Notes: a model not told the origin generated them from the letters alone. A stretch of DNA of 64,000 bases from BOKV01 sp049289295 (GCA_049289295.1 JBATLL010000062.1:186001-250000); one strand, 5' to 3'. Shown: positions 15,985 through 25,233, counted from the stretch's first letter. A program made the numbers and translations.

Positions 15985-18417
15985 TCAGAAATTGGTGCTG
16001 ACACCGAAACTGAACTCGCGGGTGCGGTCCCAGCTGGCTTTTGCGAGCGGCACTGCATAGTCGAAGCGCAGCGGTCCGAAGGGCGAAGCCCAAAGGATGG
16101 ATGCACCGACTGACGCGCGCAGCGTGTTATCGTCAACCGAGGAAAGCGAACCGGTAGAGGCCAGGATTGCTGCCCGGCTGGCATCGTCCACACCCCACAG
16201 CTGGCCAACGTCGGCGAACAGGCCGCCACGAATACCCATGGACTCGGGAATGTAGGGCAGTGGGAAATCGATTTCCGCCGTCGCGTTCCAGTAATACATG
16301 CCACCAAGAGCATCACGCGTAATTGGATCGCGCGGACCAAAACCGTAGCTTTCAAAGCCGCGAATGTCCTTGCTTCCCTGGTAGAAGTTGTCACGTGCGC
16401 GGTAATTGGTTGAATCACCGAATGCGATGTTGGCACCGGCGCGTGCACGCAACATGCCGACAAGGTCCATCTCTTCAGACAGTGTCGCATAGGCAATCGC
16501 CTTTGCTTCGGTCTTTACATACTGCGCATCGCCACCCGCGCCGTAGATATCCTGGCGCATGTTGAGATAGATGCCTTCGCGCGGATCACGGACATTGTCC
16601 AGATCGCTATAGGTCAAGGTGTACCCGAAACCGGAGCGCGTCCAGCTTGTCGGCGAGGCAAGTGCAGCCGAAAGTTCGCCCGCCACGTCACCCTGGATGC
16701 CGTTATCGTTGCCGCCGCCGCCATCGCCGCCTGGCGCGGCATCAAGCCGGGATGCAGCAATGGACGTGTCTTCGCTGCTATAGCTGTAGAACACCTGGCT
16801 GGTCAGCTTTTCGGTCAGCGGAATGCCGAAGCGAACGACGCCATTGATGCTGTCGACGCCATACTGGCGGTTGTCGTTCGATTCCGAGCTGGAGGACTGC
16901 AGGTCGAAACCTGCAGAAATGCGATAGCCGAGGAAATAGGGCTCGGTGAAGTTCAGCGAGTAGGTCGTGTCCTCGGTGCCGAAACCACCGGCAACCTTGA
17001 TGTACTGGCCACGTCCAAGGAAGTTCTTTTCCGAGAAGGAGATTTCGCCGAGCGGACCAGATGCGGTCGAGTAGCCACCACCGATGGAGAATTCGCCCGT
17101 TGCCTTGTCTTCAACCCGCACCACGACAACGACCCGGTCCGGCGAGCCGCCCTGACGGGTCGAAATATCGACCTTCTCGAAGTAGCCGGTCGCTTCCAGA
17201 CGACGCTTGGTCTTCTGGATCAGGACCTGATTGAGCGCGTCACCTTCGGAAATGTCGAACTCGCGGCGAATGACATGCTCGCGTGTACGGTCATTGCCGA
17301 CAATGTTGATCTGCTGGATGTAGACACGTGGGCCTTCATCGATCTGGTAGGTCACGTCGATCGTGTTGGTATCGAAATTGCGGTTGCCGCGCGGTGTCAC
17401 CTGAACGAAGGCAAATCCACGCTCGGCCACGGCTTCCGTGAGGGCGATGATCGTGTCCTCGACCTTCTGCGCGCTGTAGGGCTTGCCCTGCCTCGTATCG
17501 AGCACACCGTAAAGCGAGTCCGCGGAAATTTCAGAGATCGTGCTGTCGATCATCACACTGCCGAAATAGTAGCGTGGGCCTTCATCGACCGTGATCGTGA
17601 TATTGTACAGGTTGCCCGCTTCGTCATAGCTGACGTCCGAAGACAGAACCTGGAAGTCGGCATAGCCGTTATTGTAGTAGAAGCGGCGCAGGCGCTCTTC
17701 GTCAGAACGCAGCTTGTCCGAATCGTAGATGTCATCGCTCTTCAGCCAGCTGAAGAAGTGCGTCGCCTTGGTTTCAAGCTCATTGCGCAGGCGCTGTGCG
17801 CCATAGGCCTGGTTGCCGACGAAATTGACGGTGCGAATCTTGGTCTTGTCGCCTTCATTGACCCGGAAGACGACGTTGACGCGCTTGTTGGCAAGCGGAA
17901 CGATCTCGTAGCTGACAGAGGCATCGTTGCGCCCTACCCGTGAATAGGCTTCGCGAATGCGATCCACATCCGAGGCGACCTTGTCTTCCGAAAATGGCGA
18001 ACTGGACGAGGTCTGCACGATCGACGCCAGTGCCTGATCCTTCAGGCGCTTGTTGCCTTCGAAGAACACCTGGTTGACGATGCCGCTTTCGTCCACTTCC
18101 ACGACCAGCGCATTGCCGGACTGATAGATGGCAACATCGGTGAAGATGCCCGTGGCGAACAGCGCCTTGATCGAATCGTCGATATCGGAATTGTTGAACG
18201 ATTCACCCGGCCGGATGGTCAGGTAGGAGGCAATCGTCTGGGCATCCATGCGCGAGTTGCCGCGCACATCGATCCGGCTCACGACGGCTGCTTCAGCCAC
18301 TGACGTTGCAGCCATGTTCACTGCGACGGATCCAGCCACTGGGGCGAATGCCATCACCAGACCAACAATTGCAGACTTGAACAGTTTCGACACAGGAACC
18401 ATTCCAGAACTCGCCAT
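15985..18417 (-). CDS. bamA: Outer membrane protein assembly factor BamA
   Basis: 810 aa from the ATG at 18417, which has a GGCGGGATGAA stretch before it; the frame is open to 18534, so the start may be further upstream or at 18402. A signal peptide (KLFKSAIVGLVMAFAP ... VAEAA) is followed by five POTRA domains (about 50-420) and an Omp85 barrel ending in Phe (SFGVSTNF), the C-terminal signature of barrel proteins. It inserts beta-barrel proteins into the outer membrane. rseP lies directly upstream, and the lipid A genes downstream give envelope co-expression. Confidence 0.94.
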   Translation of the reverse strand: MASSGMVPVSKLFKSAIVGLVMAFAPVAGSVAVNMAATSVAEAAVVSRIDVRGNSRMDAQTIASYLTIRPGESFNNSDIDDSIKALFATGIFTDVAIYQSGNALVVEVDESGIVNQVFFEGNKRLKDQALASIVQTSSSSPFSEDKVASDVDRIREAYSRVGRNDASVSYEIVPLANKRVNVVFRVNEGDKTKIRTVNFVGNQAYGAQRLRNELETKATHFFSWLKSDDIYDSDKLRSDEERLRRFYYNNGYADFQVLSSDVSYDEAGNLYNITITVDEGPRYYFGSVMIDSTISEISADSLYGVLDTRQGKPYSAQKVEDTIIALTEAVAERGFAFVQVTPRGNRNFDTNTIDVTYQIDEGPRVYIQQINIVGNDRTREHVIRREFDISEGDALNQVLIQKTKRRLEATGYFEKVDISTRQGGSPDRVVVVVRVEDKATGEFSIGGGYSTASGPLGEISFSEKNFLGRGQYIKVAGGFGTEDTTYSLNFTEPYFLGYRISAGFDLQSSSSESNDNRQYGVDSINGVVRFGIPLTEKLTSQVFYSYSSEDTSIAASRLDAAPGGDGGGGNDNGIQGDVAGELSAALASPTSWTRSGFGYTLTYSDLDNVRDPREGIYLNMRQDIYGAGGDAQYVKTEAKAIAYATLSEEMDLVGMLRARAGANIAFGDSTNYRARDNFYQGSKDIRGFESYGFGPRDPITRDALGGMYYWNATAEIDFPLPYIPESMGIRGGLFADVGQLWGVDDASRAAILASTGSLSSVDDNTLRASVGASILWASPFGPLRFDYAVPLAKASWDRTREFSFGVSTNF

Positions 18418-18760
18418 TTCATCCCGCCGTCTGACGGCTTTGCGGGCTTTGCCCGTCATTGTCATTTCCAGAACGAACTCGCCAGCCGTCCTGCATTCTT
18501 TTCGCAGAATTTCGAACCCCGACACTCCATGCATTGACGCAACACACAGTCATGGCAGAACCGGATTCACAGAATCCTGCTTCGTTAACAAACCTTTTAC
18601 AGGCTTTTGAGGCCTGCGCAACCAGTGCTGAACAAAGAATTTTATCAATCCGTCAATGTGTTGCACAAAGGCAATCCGTTTCAAGCCGGATGGTTAACGC
18701 AATCTGTCAAATTGCCCCAAAACATGGCCATGGCGAGGCGAAACTGTGCCTTTTGCGCAC
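18418..18760 (-). other. Intergenic region rseP-bamA
   Basis: 343 bases without a gene. On the minus strand it is A/T-richer than its surroundings. A possible promoter TTGTGC-N18-TAAAAT can be read near 18660-18635, and a TTGACA near 18714. Neither is strong enough to assign, but a dedicated bamA promoter here is likely from the length of the gap. Confidence 0.35.
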
Positions 18761-19906
18761 TCAACTGCCGGAAAACAGCAACTGGGTCACATCGTTCCAT
18801 GTGGCAAAGACCATCAGCATCATCACGATGGCAAGCCCGATGCGAAACCCGATCTCCTGGGCATTTTCGCTGAGCGGCCTGCCTCTGAGTGCCTCGATGG
18901 CGTAATAGACGAGATGGCCACCGTCCAGCAGGGGAATCGGGAACAGGTTGAGCAGGCCGATGCTGACGGAAAGAAGCGCCGCCAGGTTGATCAGCGCACC
19001 AACGCCGAGGGTCGCGACATCGCCTGACACCTTGGCGATTCGCAATGGCCCGCCAAGCTGGTCTGCGGACTGGTAGCCGGTGATTATGTCGCGCAGATAG
19101 CCGAAGGTGCGCGCAATTATGAACCAGGTTTCGCCAAACGCCTGGCCCACGGCCTCTATCGGTCCGGACTTGACGATGCGCGCGTTCGCCACCTTGCCGT
19201 CATTGTACATGCCGACCTGGCCGATCTCCTGCTTGTTGCCGAACCTGTCCTTCACTTCCTTGAGCGCCGGCGTGACGGGTATCGTGACAAGTTCTCCGTT
19301 TCGCTCGACCACGAACACCAGTTCCCTGCCCGGGTTGGGAGCGACAAGGCGGGGAATATCGGTAAAGGACTTGATTGGCAGTCCATCGATTTCGCGAACA
19401 ATATCGCCGCTCTGGAAGCCTGCCTGTTCGGCAACGCTACCTTCCTGTACGCTGGTGATCAGCGGATCGGAAACCGCCCTGCCAAGCAGCATGAAACTAA
19501 GCGTGAAAATCACGATCGCCAGGATGAAATTCGCAATCGGGCCTGCCGCCACGATAGCCGCGCGCTGGCCAACGCGCTTGTGTGCGAATGAAACCGCTCT
19601 CTCCTCGGCATCCATCGCGTTGATGACATCCACATCAGGCGCGGAAGCTGCATTGGCATCACCATGGAACTTCACATAACCGCCCAGCGGGATCATCGAC
19701 AGTTTCCAGCGGGTGCCCCTGGCATCATTGAATCCGAACAGTTCCCGTCCGAACCCTACCGAAAACGCATCGACCTTCACACCGTTCCAGCGCGCCACAA
19801 GGAAGTGCCCAAGCTCATGAAAGAACACGACAATCGTGAGAACGATCAGAAACGGGATCACATAGGAAAGAAGGCCGTAGCCCGGAATCTGAGAGAGGAA
19901 TTCCAT
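18761..19906 (-). CDS. rseP: Site-2 protease RseP
   Basis: 381 aa membrane zinc protease that cleaves anti-sigma factor remnants inside the inner membrane. The active-site HELGH is at residues 30-34 in the first membrane helix. One PDZ domain, EGSVAEQAGFQSGDIVREID, is at about 130-200, and the third metal ligand is in NLFPIPLLDGGHL near residue 325. It has one PDZ domain rather than the two of E. coli RseP and is shorter accordingly. AGGTGA precedes the ATG. Confidence 0.95.
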   Translation of the reverse strand: MEFLSQIPGYGLLSYVIPFLIVLTIVVFFHELGHFLVARWNGVKVDAFSVGFGRELFGFNDARGTRWKLSMIPLGGYVKFHGDANAASAPDVDVINAMDAEERAVSFAHKRVGQRAAIVAAGPIANFILAIVIFTLSFMLLGRAVSDPLITSVQEGSVAEQAGFQSGDIVREIDGLPIKSFTDIPRLVAPNPGRELVFVVERNGELVTIPVTPALKEVKDRFGNKQEIGQVGMYNDGKVANARIVKSGPIEAVGQAFGETWFIIARTFGYLRDIITGYQSADQLGGPLRIAKVSGDVATLGVGALINLAALLSVSIGLLNLFPIPLLDGGHLVYYAIEALRGRPLSENAQEIGFRIGLAIVMMLMVFATWNDVTQLLFSGS

Positions 19907-19990
19907 GAAATGTCACCTGAAATGGCTATTGGTCCCCTGATGCCAGTTTGGCAGGTTGGGAGCAAGGTTCAATCCGACTTTTATGCGCCA

Positions 19991-20857
19991 TCATGGCATT
20001 ACAAAGGCTGACAACAATCCTCTGGCTGATGCCCCCGGCTCGAACCAGCCGCCGACCGGCGATACGAGCGAGCCTACGACCCAGGCGAACACACCGCCGA
20101 AGATCAGGCCGTCGATCCGGTCGAGAACGCCGCCATGGCCCGGGATGAGATGGCTTGAATCCTTGACCTTGAATCGCCGCTTGATCCACGACTCCACCAG
20201 ATCGCCGATCTGCGAGACAATGCTGATCATGATGGCAAGCACCACCGCACCAATACCGATCGGCAGGCTTGCAAGGGTCAGGACTGCCAGCATCAGCAGC
20301 ACGGAGCCCATCAGGCCACCGAAAAATCCAGACCAGGTCTTGTTGGGAGAAATGGCAGGCGCAAGTTTCGGCCCGCCAAGCGCGCGCCCAGTGAAGTAGG
20401 CAAGCGTATCCGCTCCCCACACACAGCCATAGACCATGCACACGGCAATCAGACCGTTCAGGTCTTCACCGCGCAAAAGCGCCAGCGCGGCAAATGGCAG
20501 AAAGGCATATAGCAACCCGAACGCGCCCCAGATGCGCCGGGACGAGATCGCTTCAATCACCACGACTCCGACAATCACCGCGCCGACAAGGTCAAAGGCG
20601 CGTGCAGGTCCATGGGTGAACCAGATCACCAGGCCCGCTGCCAGGCCCAGGCCGCAAACGCCAAGCAGCGCCCGCTTGGCAAACAGACCTGTAATCGTCG
20701 CATATTCGTACAGGATCAGGGCAGCCGCAGCAGCCCAGAACAGCGAAAAGGCAACGCCACCCTTCCAGGTGACTGCCATCACCGCAATCAGAAGAACGAT
20801 GGCCGAAAGGACCCTGAGAAGCAGTTCAGGCATTGGTTTTGCCGCTGGCTTGCTCAA
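19991..20857 (-). CDS. cdsA: Phosphatidate cytidylyltransferase
   Basis: 288 aa, about eight membrane helices. It makes CDP-diacylglycerol, the precursor of all phospholipids. The CDP-DAG synthase signature is split as ISPNKTWSGFFGG and the C-terminal KDSSHLIPGHGGVLDRIDGL. It overlaps uppS by 4 bases. The E. coli cluster has dxr next to uppS; no dxr is present here, and the 84 nt between cdsA and rseP hold no gene. Confidence 0.95.
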   Translation of the reverse strand: MSKPAAKPMPELLLRVLSAIVLLIAVMAVTWKGGVAFSLFWAAAAALILYEYATITGLFAKRALLGVCGLGLAAGLVIWFTHGPARAFDLVGAVIVGVVVIEAISSRRIWGAFGLLYAFLPFAALALLRGEDLNGLIAVCMVYGCVWGADTLAYFTGRALGGPKLAPAISPNKTWSGFFGGLMGSVLLMLAVLTLASLPIGIGAVVLAIMISIVSQIGDLVESWIKRRFKVKDSSHLIPGHGGVLDRIDGLIFGGVFAWVVGSLVSPVGGWFEPGASARGLLSAFVMP

Positions 20858-21606
20858 GAACCGGTACCCCTTGTTCCAGGTCTGCTTTCCGTTCCACCGA
20901 AACGGCGCACCCGCAATGCATACTCGTCGATTGCCGCCTTCAATTCATTGGCACCGAAATCGGGCCACAGGCAATCGGTGAAGACAAACTCCGCATAGGC
21001 CGCCTGCCAGAGCAGGAAATTCGACAGCCTCTTCTCGCCGCTTGTGCGGATGATCAGGTCAGGATCGGGAATGCCATCTGTATCCAGCGAACCCGAAAAA
21101 AGCTCCTGGTCGATTTGCGAAGCCTGCAGCGAACCATCGGCCACCTTCTGCGCAAGCCGCCGTGCAGCCGACACGATCTCGGTCCGTGACCCGTAGTTGA
21201 AGGCTATCACCAGCGTCTGGCCGGTGTTTTCGCAGGTGAGTTTCTCTGCCTCGATCAGCAGCGGAAGAATGTCGGACGGCAAGCCATCGCGTTCACCAAT
21301 GATGCGAACCCGGACATTGTCGCGATGCAATTCGGCGAGGTCGCGCCGTATGAACGCCTTGAGGAGCGAAAACAGTTCGCCAATCTCGGATTTCGGCCGC
21401 GACCAGTTCTCCGTCGAGAATGAATAGAGCGTCAGATATTCGATGCCAAGATCACGCGCTGCCCTGGCCACGCGGCGGACCGCCTCGACACCCTGGTGAT
21501 GACCCTTGACCCGTGGCAAACCGCGCTGCACTGCCCAGCGTCCATTGCCATCCATGATGATGGCAACATGTCGCGGAACCCTGGCGCCTTCCTCGGTTTG
21601 CATCAT
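20854..21606 (-). CDS. uppS: Undecaprenyl diphosphate synthase
   Basis: 250 aa with the start placed at the ATG at 21606, which has AAAGGGGC before it; the frame is open to a GTG at 21642. A cis-prenyltransferase making the C55 carrier lipid for peptidoglycan and LPS. HVAIIMDGNGRWA contains the catalytic Asp19, YLTLYSFSTENW follows, and the C-terminal DLIIRTSGEKRLSNFLLWQ block binds the IPP diphosphate. It forms a tight unit with frr and cdsA. Confidence 0.95.
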   Translation of the reverse strand: MMQTEEGARVPRHVAIIMDGNGRWAVQRGLPRVKGHHQGVEAVRRVARAARDLGIEYLTLYSFSTENWSRPKSEIGELFSLLKAFIRRDLAELHRDNVRVRIIGERDGLPSDILPLLIEAEKLTCENTGQTLVIAFNYGSRTEIVSAARRLAQKVADGSLQASQIDQELFSGSLDTDGIPDPDLIIRTSGEKRLSNFLLWQAAYAEFVFTDCLWPDFGANELKAAIDEYALRVRRFGGTESRPGTRGTGS

Positions 21607-21649
21607 GCCCCTTTCGGACATCGGACAGGACAGGCCCGCCACCTGCAGG

Positions 21650-22213
21650 TCAGACCTGCATGATTTCTGTTTCCTTATGCGTGACGATCGAATCGACGCT
21701 GGAAATATAATCGTCTGTCAGCTTCTGCACCTTGTCGGACTGCGCGCGCGCCTCGTCCTGGCCCAGATCGCCATCCTTCTCCGCCTTCTTCAGATGGTCC
21801 ATGCCATCGCGGCGCACATGGCGAATGGCCACCTTTGCCGTTTCCGAATATTGATGGGCAACCTTTACTAGTTCCTTGCGGCGCTGCTCATTGAGTTCGG
21901 GAAGCGGAATGCGAAGCGTCGTGCCATCTGTAATCGGGTTCAGTCCGAGGCTCGATTCGCGGATGGCCTTTTCAACGGCTCCCACCATGCCCTTGTCCCA
22001 CACCTGAACCGACACCATGCGCGGCTCCGGCACATTTACTGTCCCGACCTGGTTGATGGGCATCGACTGGCCATAGGCCTCGATCATGATCGCATCAAGA
22101 AGGTTGGCCGAGGCGCGGCCTGTACGAAGCCCGGAAAGGTCGTGCTTGAGCGCGTTCAACGCGCCCTCCATCCGCTTCTTCAGACCTTCGAAATCGTTCG
22201 CGTCTCCAGACAT
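21650..22213 (-). CDS. frr: Ribosome recycling factor
   Basis: 187 aa from the ATG at 22213, with AGGAGT upstream. It splits post-termination ribosomes with EF-G. It has the typical RRF length and motifs: LRTGRASANLLD, a central beta domain with VPEPRMVSVQVWDK, and the C-terminal RRDGMDHLKKAEKDG helix. It follows pyrH after 40 bases, the universal bacterial order. Confidence 0.97.
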   Translation of the reverse strand: MSGDANDFEGLKKRMEGALNALKHDLSGLRTGRASANLLDAIMIEAYGQSMPINQVGTVNVPEPRMVSVQVWDKGMVGAVEKAIRESSLGLNPITDGTTLRIPLPELNEQRRKELVKVAHQYSETAKVAIRHVRRDGMDHLKKAEKDGDLGQDEARAQSDKVQKLTDDYISSVDSIVTHKETEIMQV

Positions 22214-22253
22214 CACCCTACTCCTTGCCTTTTCATGGAATCAGTGAGGAGGC

Positions 22254-23000
22254 TCAACCGCTGACCGTAGTGCAGCGCCCCTCGCCTTTCAATATCTTCG
22301 CAAATTCGCCTTCTTCGTGGATCGAGAACACGACTACCGGTATACCGGCATCGCGCGCCAGGCTCACTGCGGCCGCATCCATCACCGCCAGTCCCTTTTC
22401 CAGGACGTCGGTGTGGGAAAGCCTTTCATAGCGCTTGGCAGTGGGGTCCTTGCGCGGATCGGCAGAATAGATGCCGTCGACCTGCGTCCCCTTGAAGAGC
22501 GCATCGCATCGCATTTCGCTGGCCCGCAGCGCTGCTGCCGTGTCGGTGGTGAAGAACGGATTGCCCGTGCCGCCTGCAAAGATGACCACCCGCCCCTCGG
22601 CAAGATGCTCCTCAAGCCGGCGCTGCGAGAAGGATTCGGCAATCTGCGGCATTGTCAGCGCGTTGAGCACGACGGATGGAACGCCGATCTCTTCCAGTGC
22701 CATGCGCATGGCAAGCGCGTTCATGACCGTTGCCAGCATGCCCATGTGATCGGCCTGCACGCGGTCCGCACCCTTGGCTGCCAGTGAAACGCCGCGGAAG
22801 ATATTGCCGCCGCCGATCACCACACCCACGGTAACACCCATCTCGACCGCCCGCTTGATGTCGCGGGCAATGCGCGCAGTGACCACCGGATCAATGCCGA
22901 AACCAGCTTCCGCCACAAGCGCTTCGCCTGAGACCTTGAAGAGAACCCGCTTGTAGATGGGTTGTCCGGCCTTGTTGTTGTCGCGCGCATTCGTGTTCAT
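22254..23000 (-). CDS. pyrH: UMP kinase
   Basis: 248 aa, amino-acid-kinase fold, phosphorylating UMP to UDP. It has YKRVLFKVSGEAL with the phosphate-binding Lys/Gly, VGVVIGGGNIFRG, the acidic DTAAALRASEMRCDALFKGT region and KRYERLSHTDVLEKGLAVMD. A short N-terminal extension of about 14 residues precedes the conserved core. It is separated from tsf by a 144-nt spacer with two hairpins. Confidence 0.97.
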   Translation of the reverse strand: MNTNARDNNKAGQPIYKRVLFKVSGEALVAEAGFGIDPVVTARIARDIKRAVEMGVTVGVVIGGGNIFRGVSLAAKGADRVQADHMGMLATVMNALAMRMALEEIGVPSVVLNALTMPQIAESFSQRRLEEHLAEGRVVIFAGGTGNPFFTTDTAAALRASEMRCDALFKGTQVDGIYSADPRKDPTAKRYERLSHTDVLEKGLAVMDAAAVSLARDAGIPVVVFSIHEEGEFAKILKGEGRCTTVSG

Positions 23001-23055
23001 GGGTGCTTTCCGGAGTTTCCTGACGTGACCTCTCGGGTCGCAGTTCGATACAACA

Positions 23056-23129
23056 AGGGCGCCTCGTTGTCACGAAGCGCCCTGCTATTTTCACGGATTT
23101 CACTGCACTGCCCGGGGGTTATCCCCCGG
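23056..23129 (-). terminator. Two hairpins in the tsf-pyrH spacer
   Basis: Stem 1 (23112-23129) is CCGGGGG-TTAT-CCCCCGG, seven G-C pairs. Stem 2 (23056-23083) is a 12-pair stem with one mismatch (AGGGCGCCTCGT / ACGAAGCGCCCT) and is followed on the minus strand by TTGTTGTATC. They probably form a partial terminator or RNA end-stabiliser that separates abundant rpsB-tsf message from pyrH-frr. Confidence 0.55.
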
Positions 23130-23144
23130 CAAGGCAATTCAACC

Positions 23145-24068
23145 TCACTTTTTGCTCATTGCCGCGACTTCTGCAGCAAAATCGCCAGTTTCCTTCTCGA
23201 TGCCTTCGCCAAGCGCCATGCGAACAAAGCCCTTGAGCGCAATCGGTGCACCGACATCCTTTTCGGCATTCTTGAGCGCCTGCTCGACAGTGTTTTCGCC
23301 GTCGATGACGAAGACCTGCGAAATCAGCACGCTCTCCTCGTAGAACTTGCGCATGCGGCCCTCGACCATCTTCTCGATGATCGCTTCCGGCTTGCCGGAT
23401 TCGCGCGCCTGCTCGGCAAAGATTGCCTTTTCGCGTGCAGCCACATCAGCTGGAACCTGATCACGCGTTGCGGCAAGCGGGTTCGTTGCCGCGACATGCA
23501 TCGCGACCTGGCGGCCAATGGCGTTCAGCGCATCCGCGTTACCGGTCGATTCCAGCGCAACCAGCACACCGATCTTGCCAAGCCCATCACCAGCGGAGTT
23601 GTGAACGTAGGTCGAAACGACGCCAGAGCCTACAGACAGAACTGCGCTGCGGCGCAGGTTCATGTTTTCGCCAATGGTGGCAATGGCATCGGTCAGCGTG
23701 TCGACGACATTCTTCTCGCCACCTTCGATCTTCGCGCTGCCAAGAGCCTGCACGGAACCGTCGGTGCCAAGAGCGGTATTCGCAACACGGCGCACTATGT
23801 CCTGGAACTGATCGTTGCGCGCAACGAAGTCGGTTTCCGAATTGACTTCGACAACCGAGGCCTTCGTACCGGAAGATGCGATGCCGACCAGGCCTTCGGC
23901 TGCGACGCGGCCGGACTTCTTCTCGGCCTTGGCAATGCCCTTGGCGCGCAGCCAGTCGATGGCAGCTTCCATGTCGCCCTTGGTTTCGTTCAGCGCGTTC
24001 TTGCAGTCCATCATCCCTGCGCCGGTCTTGTCGCGCAGTTCTTTCACCATTCCTGCAGTGATTGTCAT
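23145..24068 (-). CDS. tsf: Elongation factor Ts
   Basis: 307 aa. It regenerates EF-Tu-GTP. The N-terminal UBA-like domain contains VKELRDKTGAGMMDCKNAL, the TDFVARN loop follows (the TDF contact to EF-Tu), and two core subdomains with a C-terminal module ending in AALSKK-type sequence (EVAAMSKK) complete it. GAGAGG precedes the ATG. It lies downstream of rpsB, as in almost all bacteria. Confidence 0.97.
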   Translation of the reverse strand: MTITAGMVKELRDKTGAGMMDCKNALNETKGDMEAAIDWLRAKGIAKAEKKSGRVAAEGLVGIASSGTKASVVEVNSETDFVARNDQFQDIVRRVANTALGTDGSVQALGSAKIEGGEKNVVDTLTDAIATIGENMNLRRSAVLSVGSGVVSTYVHNSAGDGLGKIGVLVALESTGNADALNAIGRQVAMHVAATNPLAATRDQVPADVAAREKAIFAEQARESGKPEAIIEKMVEGRMRKFYEESVLISQVFVIDGENTVEQALKNAEKDVGAPIALKGFVRMALGEGIEKETGDFAAEVAAMSKK

Positions 24069-24086
24069 GTGTGCCTCTCGTCATCT

Positions 24087-24171
24087 GCCGGATCCTATCC
24101 GGCCTTCTGTAACCCGGTTCGAAGCCGAACGGGTTTTGCGGAAATGGCCAAACCGGCGGAAACCGCCGGTT
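24087..24171 (-). promoter_or_regulatory. Three consecutive hairpins in the rpsB-tsf spacer
   Basis: In transcription order: AACCGGCGG-AAA-CCGCCGGTT (24151-24171, nine pairs); a ten-pair stem with one bulge, AACCCG(G)TTCG / CGAACGGGTT (24111-24135); and GCCGGAT-CCT-ATCCGGC (24087-24103, seven pairs), which sits immediately before the tsf ribosome binding site. Such structures can set the S2 to EF-Ts ratio by partial termination or by masking translation initiation. Confidence 0.6.
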
Positions 24172-24225
24172 CGACTCATGCTTTGATACTGCTATGTCCA
24201 GGCCTGAGCCCGGTCAGGCGGAAGA

Positions 24226-25233
24226 TCAGGCCTTGCCAGCCAGTTCGCGCGACTGGGAAACCCAGTCTTCACGATCAATGCGGCCCTTGAAGTTGAGTAC
24301 TTCATCAACCTTTGCAATGTCTTCTGCCGTAAAGTTCGCAATCTGATCGAACTTGGTAATGCCAAGGGCGTTGAGTTTGCCCTCCAGCACCGGGCCAACA
24401 CCGGAAATCTTCTTCAGATCGTCCGCGTCGCCTTCCGGCGTTGCAAACAATGCCACGACTTCGCCCGAGGCGTCGCCTTCGTCGAGCGCTGGTTCCGCGA
24501 TCACTTCCGCCGAAGCACCGACATCAACGCCACGAATGCCCTGCTGGCGCGCGATACCGTCAATGGCGGCCTTCGCGATCAGTTCGCAGTAAAGCGCAAT
24601 GGCGCGCGACGCATCGTCATTGCCCGGGATCGGATGATCGATCATGTCCGGATCGCAATTGGTGTCGAGAATGGCGACGACCGGGATCTTGAGGCGGCGC
24701 GCCTCTGAAACCGCAATCGATTCCTTGTTGGTGTCGACAATGAACAGGAGGTCAGGCGTGCCGCCCATGTCCTTGATCCCGCCGAGCGCCCGCTCGAGCT
24801 TGTCGCGCTCGCGCGTCAGCATCAGGCGTTCCTTCTTGGTCAGGTGGCCGGAATCGGCGCTGCTGAGCAGTTCATCAACCTGGCGCAGGCGCTTGATCGA
24901 GTTGGAAATCGTGTTCCAGTTCGTCAGCATGCCGCCGAGCCAGCGGGAATTCACATAATACTGGGCCGAACGCTTCGCGGCATCGGCAATGATTTCCGAG
25001 GCCTGGCGCTTTGTGCCGACAAACAGCACGCGTCCGCCATTGGCGACCACGTCGGAAACGATCTTCAGCGCCTGGTGCAGCAGCGGCACGGTCTGGGCAA
25101 GATCGACAATGTGGATATTGTTGCGGGCACCGAAAATGTAACGTTCCATTTTCGGGTTCCAGCGGTGAGTCTGGTGACCAAAGTGACAGCCAGCTTCGAG
25201 CAGCTGGCGAAGCGTGAAATCAGGCAGCGCCAT
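24226..25233 (-). CDS. rpsB: Ribosomal protein S2 with C-terminal HhH-type extension
   Basis: 335 aa against about 240 in E. coli. Residues 1-230 are a normal S2, with GCHFGHQTHRWNPKM at the start, VLFVGTKRQ, NSRWLGGMLTN and VAILDTNCDPD. After an acidic linker (about 232-268) comes a 67-residue C-terminal domain beginning DADDLKKISGVGPVLEGKLN, a helix-hairpin-helix-like module. An extension of this kind is known in S2 of several Rhizobiales and Bradyrhizobium-type bacteria. The same domain ends NuoE at 49307-49507. AAAGGA precedes the ATG. Confidence 0.97.
   Translation of the reverse strand: MALPDFTLRQLLEAGCHFGHQTHRWNPKMERYIFGARNNIHIVDLAQTVPLLHQALKIVSDVVANGGRVLFVGTKRQASEIIADAAKRSAQYYVNSRWLGGMLTNWNTISNSIKRLRQVDELLSSADSGHLTKKERLMLTRERDKLERALGGIKDMGGTPDLLFIVDTNKESIAVSEARRLKIPVVAILDTNCDPDMIDHPIPGNDDASRAIALYCELIAKAAIDGIARQQGIRGVDVGASAEVIAEPALDEGDASGEVVALFATPEGDADDLKKISGVGPVLEGKLNALGITKFDQIANFTAEDIAKVDEVLNFKGRIDREDWVSQSRELAGKA

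Noticed and set aside
23112..23129. CCGGGGG-TTAT-CCCCCGG as a repeat-element (REP-like) copy
   Set aside because: No second copy was noticed in the window, so it is treated as a local RNA hairpin.
22962..24290. 442-aa plus-strand open frame across tsf
   Set aside because: Antisense to tsf and running over the tsf-pyrH and rpsB-tsf spacers; composition is that of a shadow frame.
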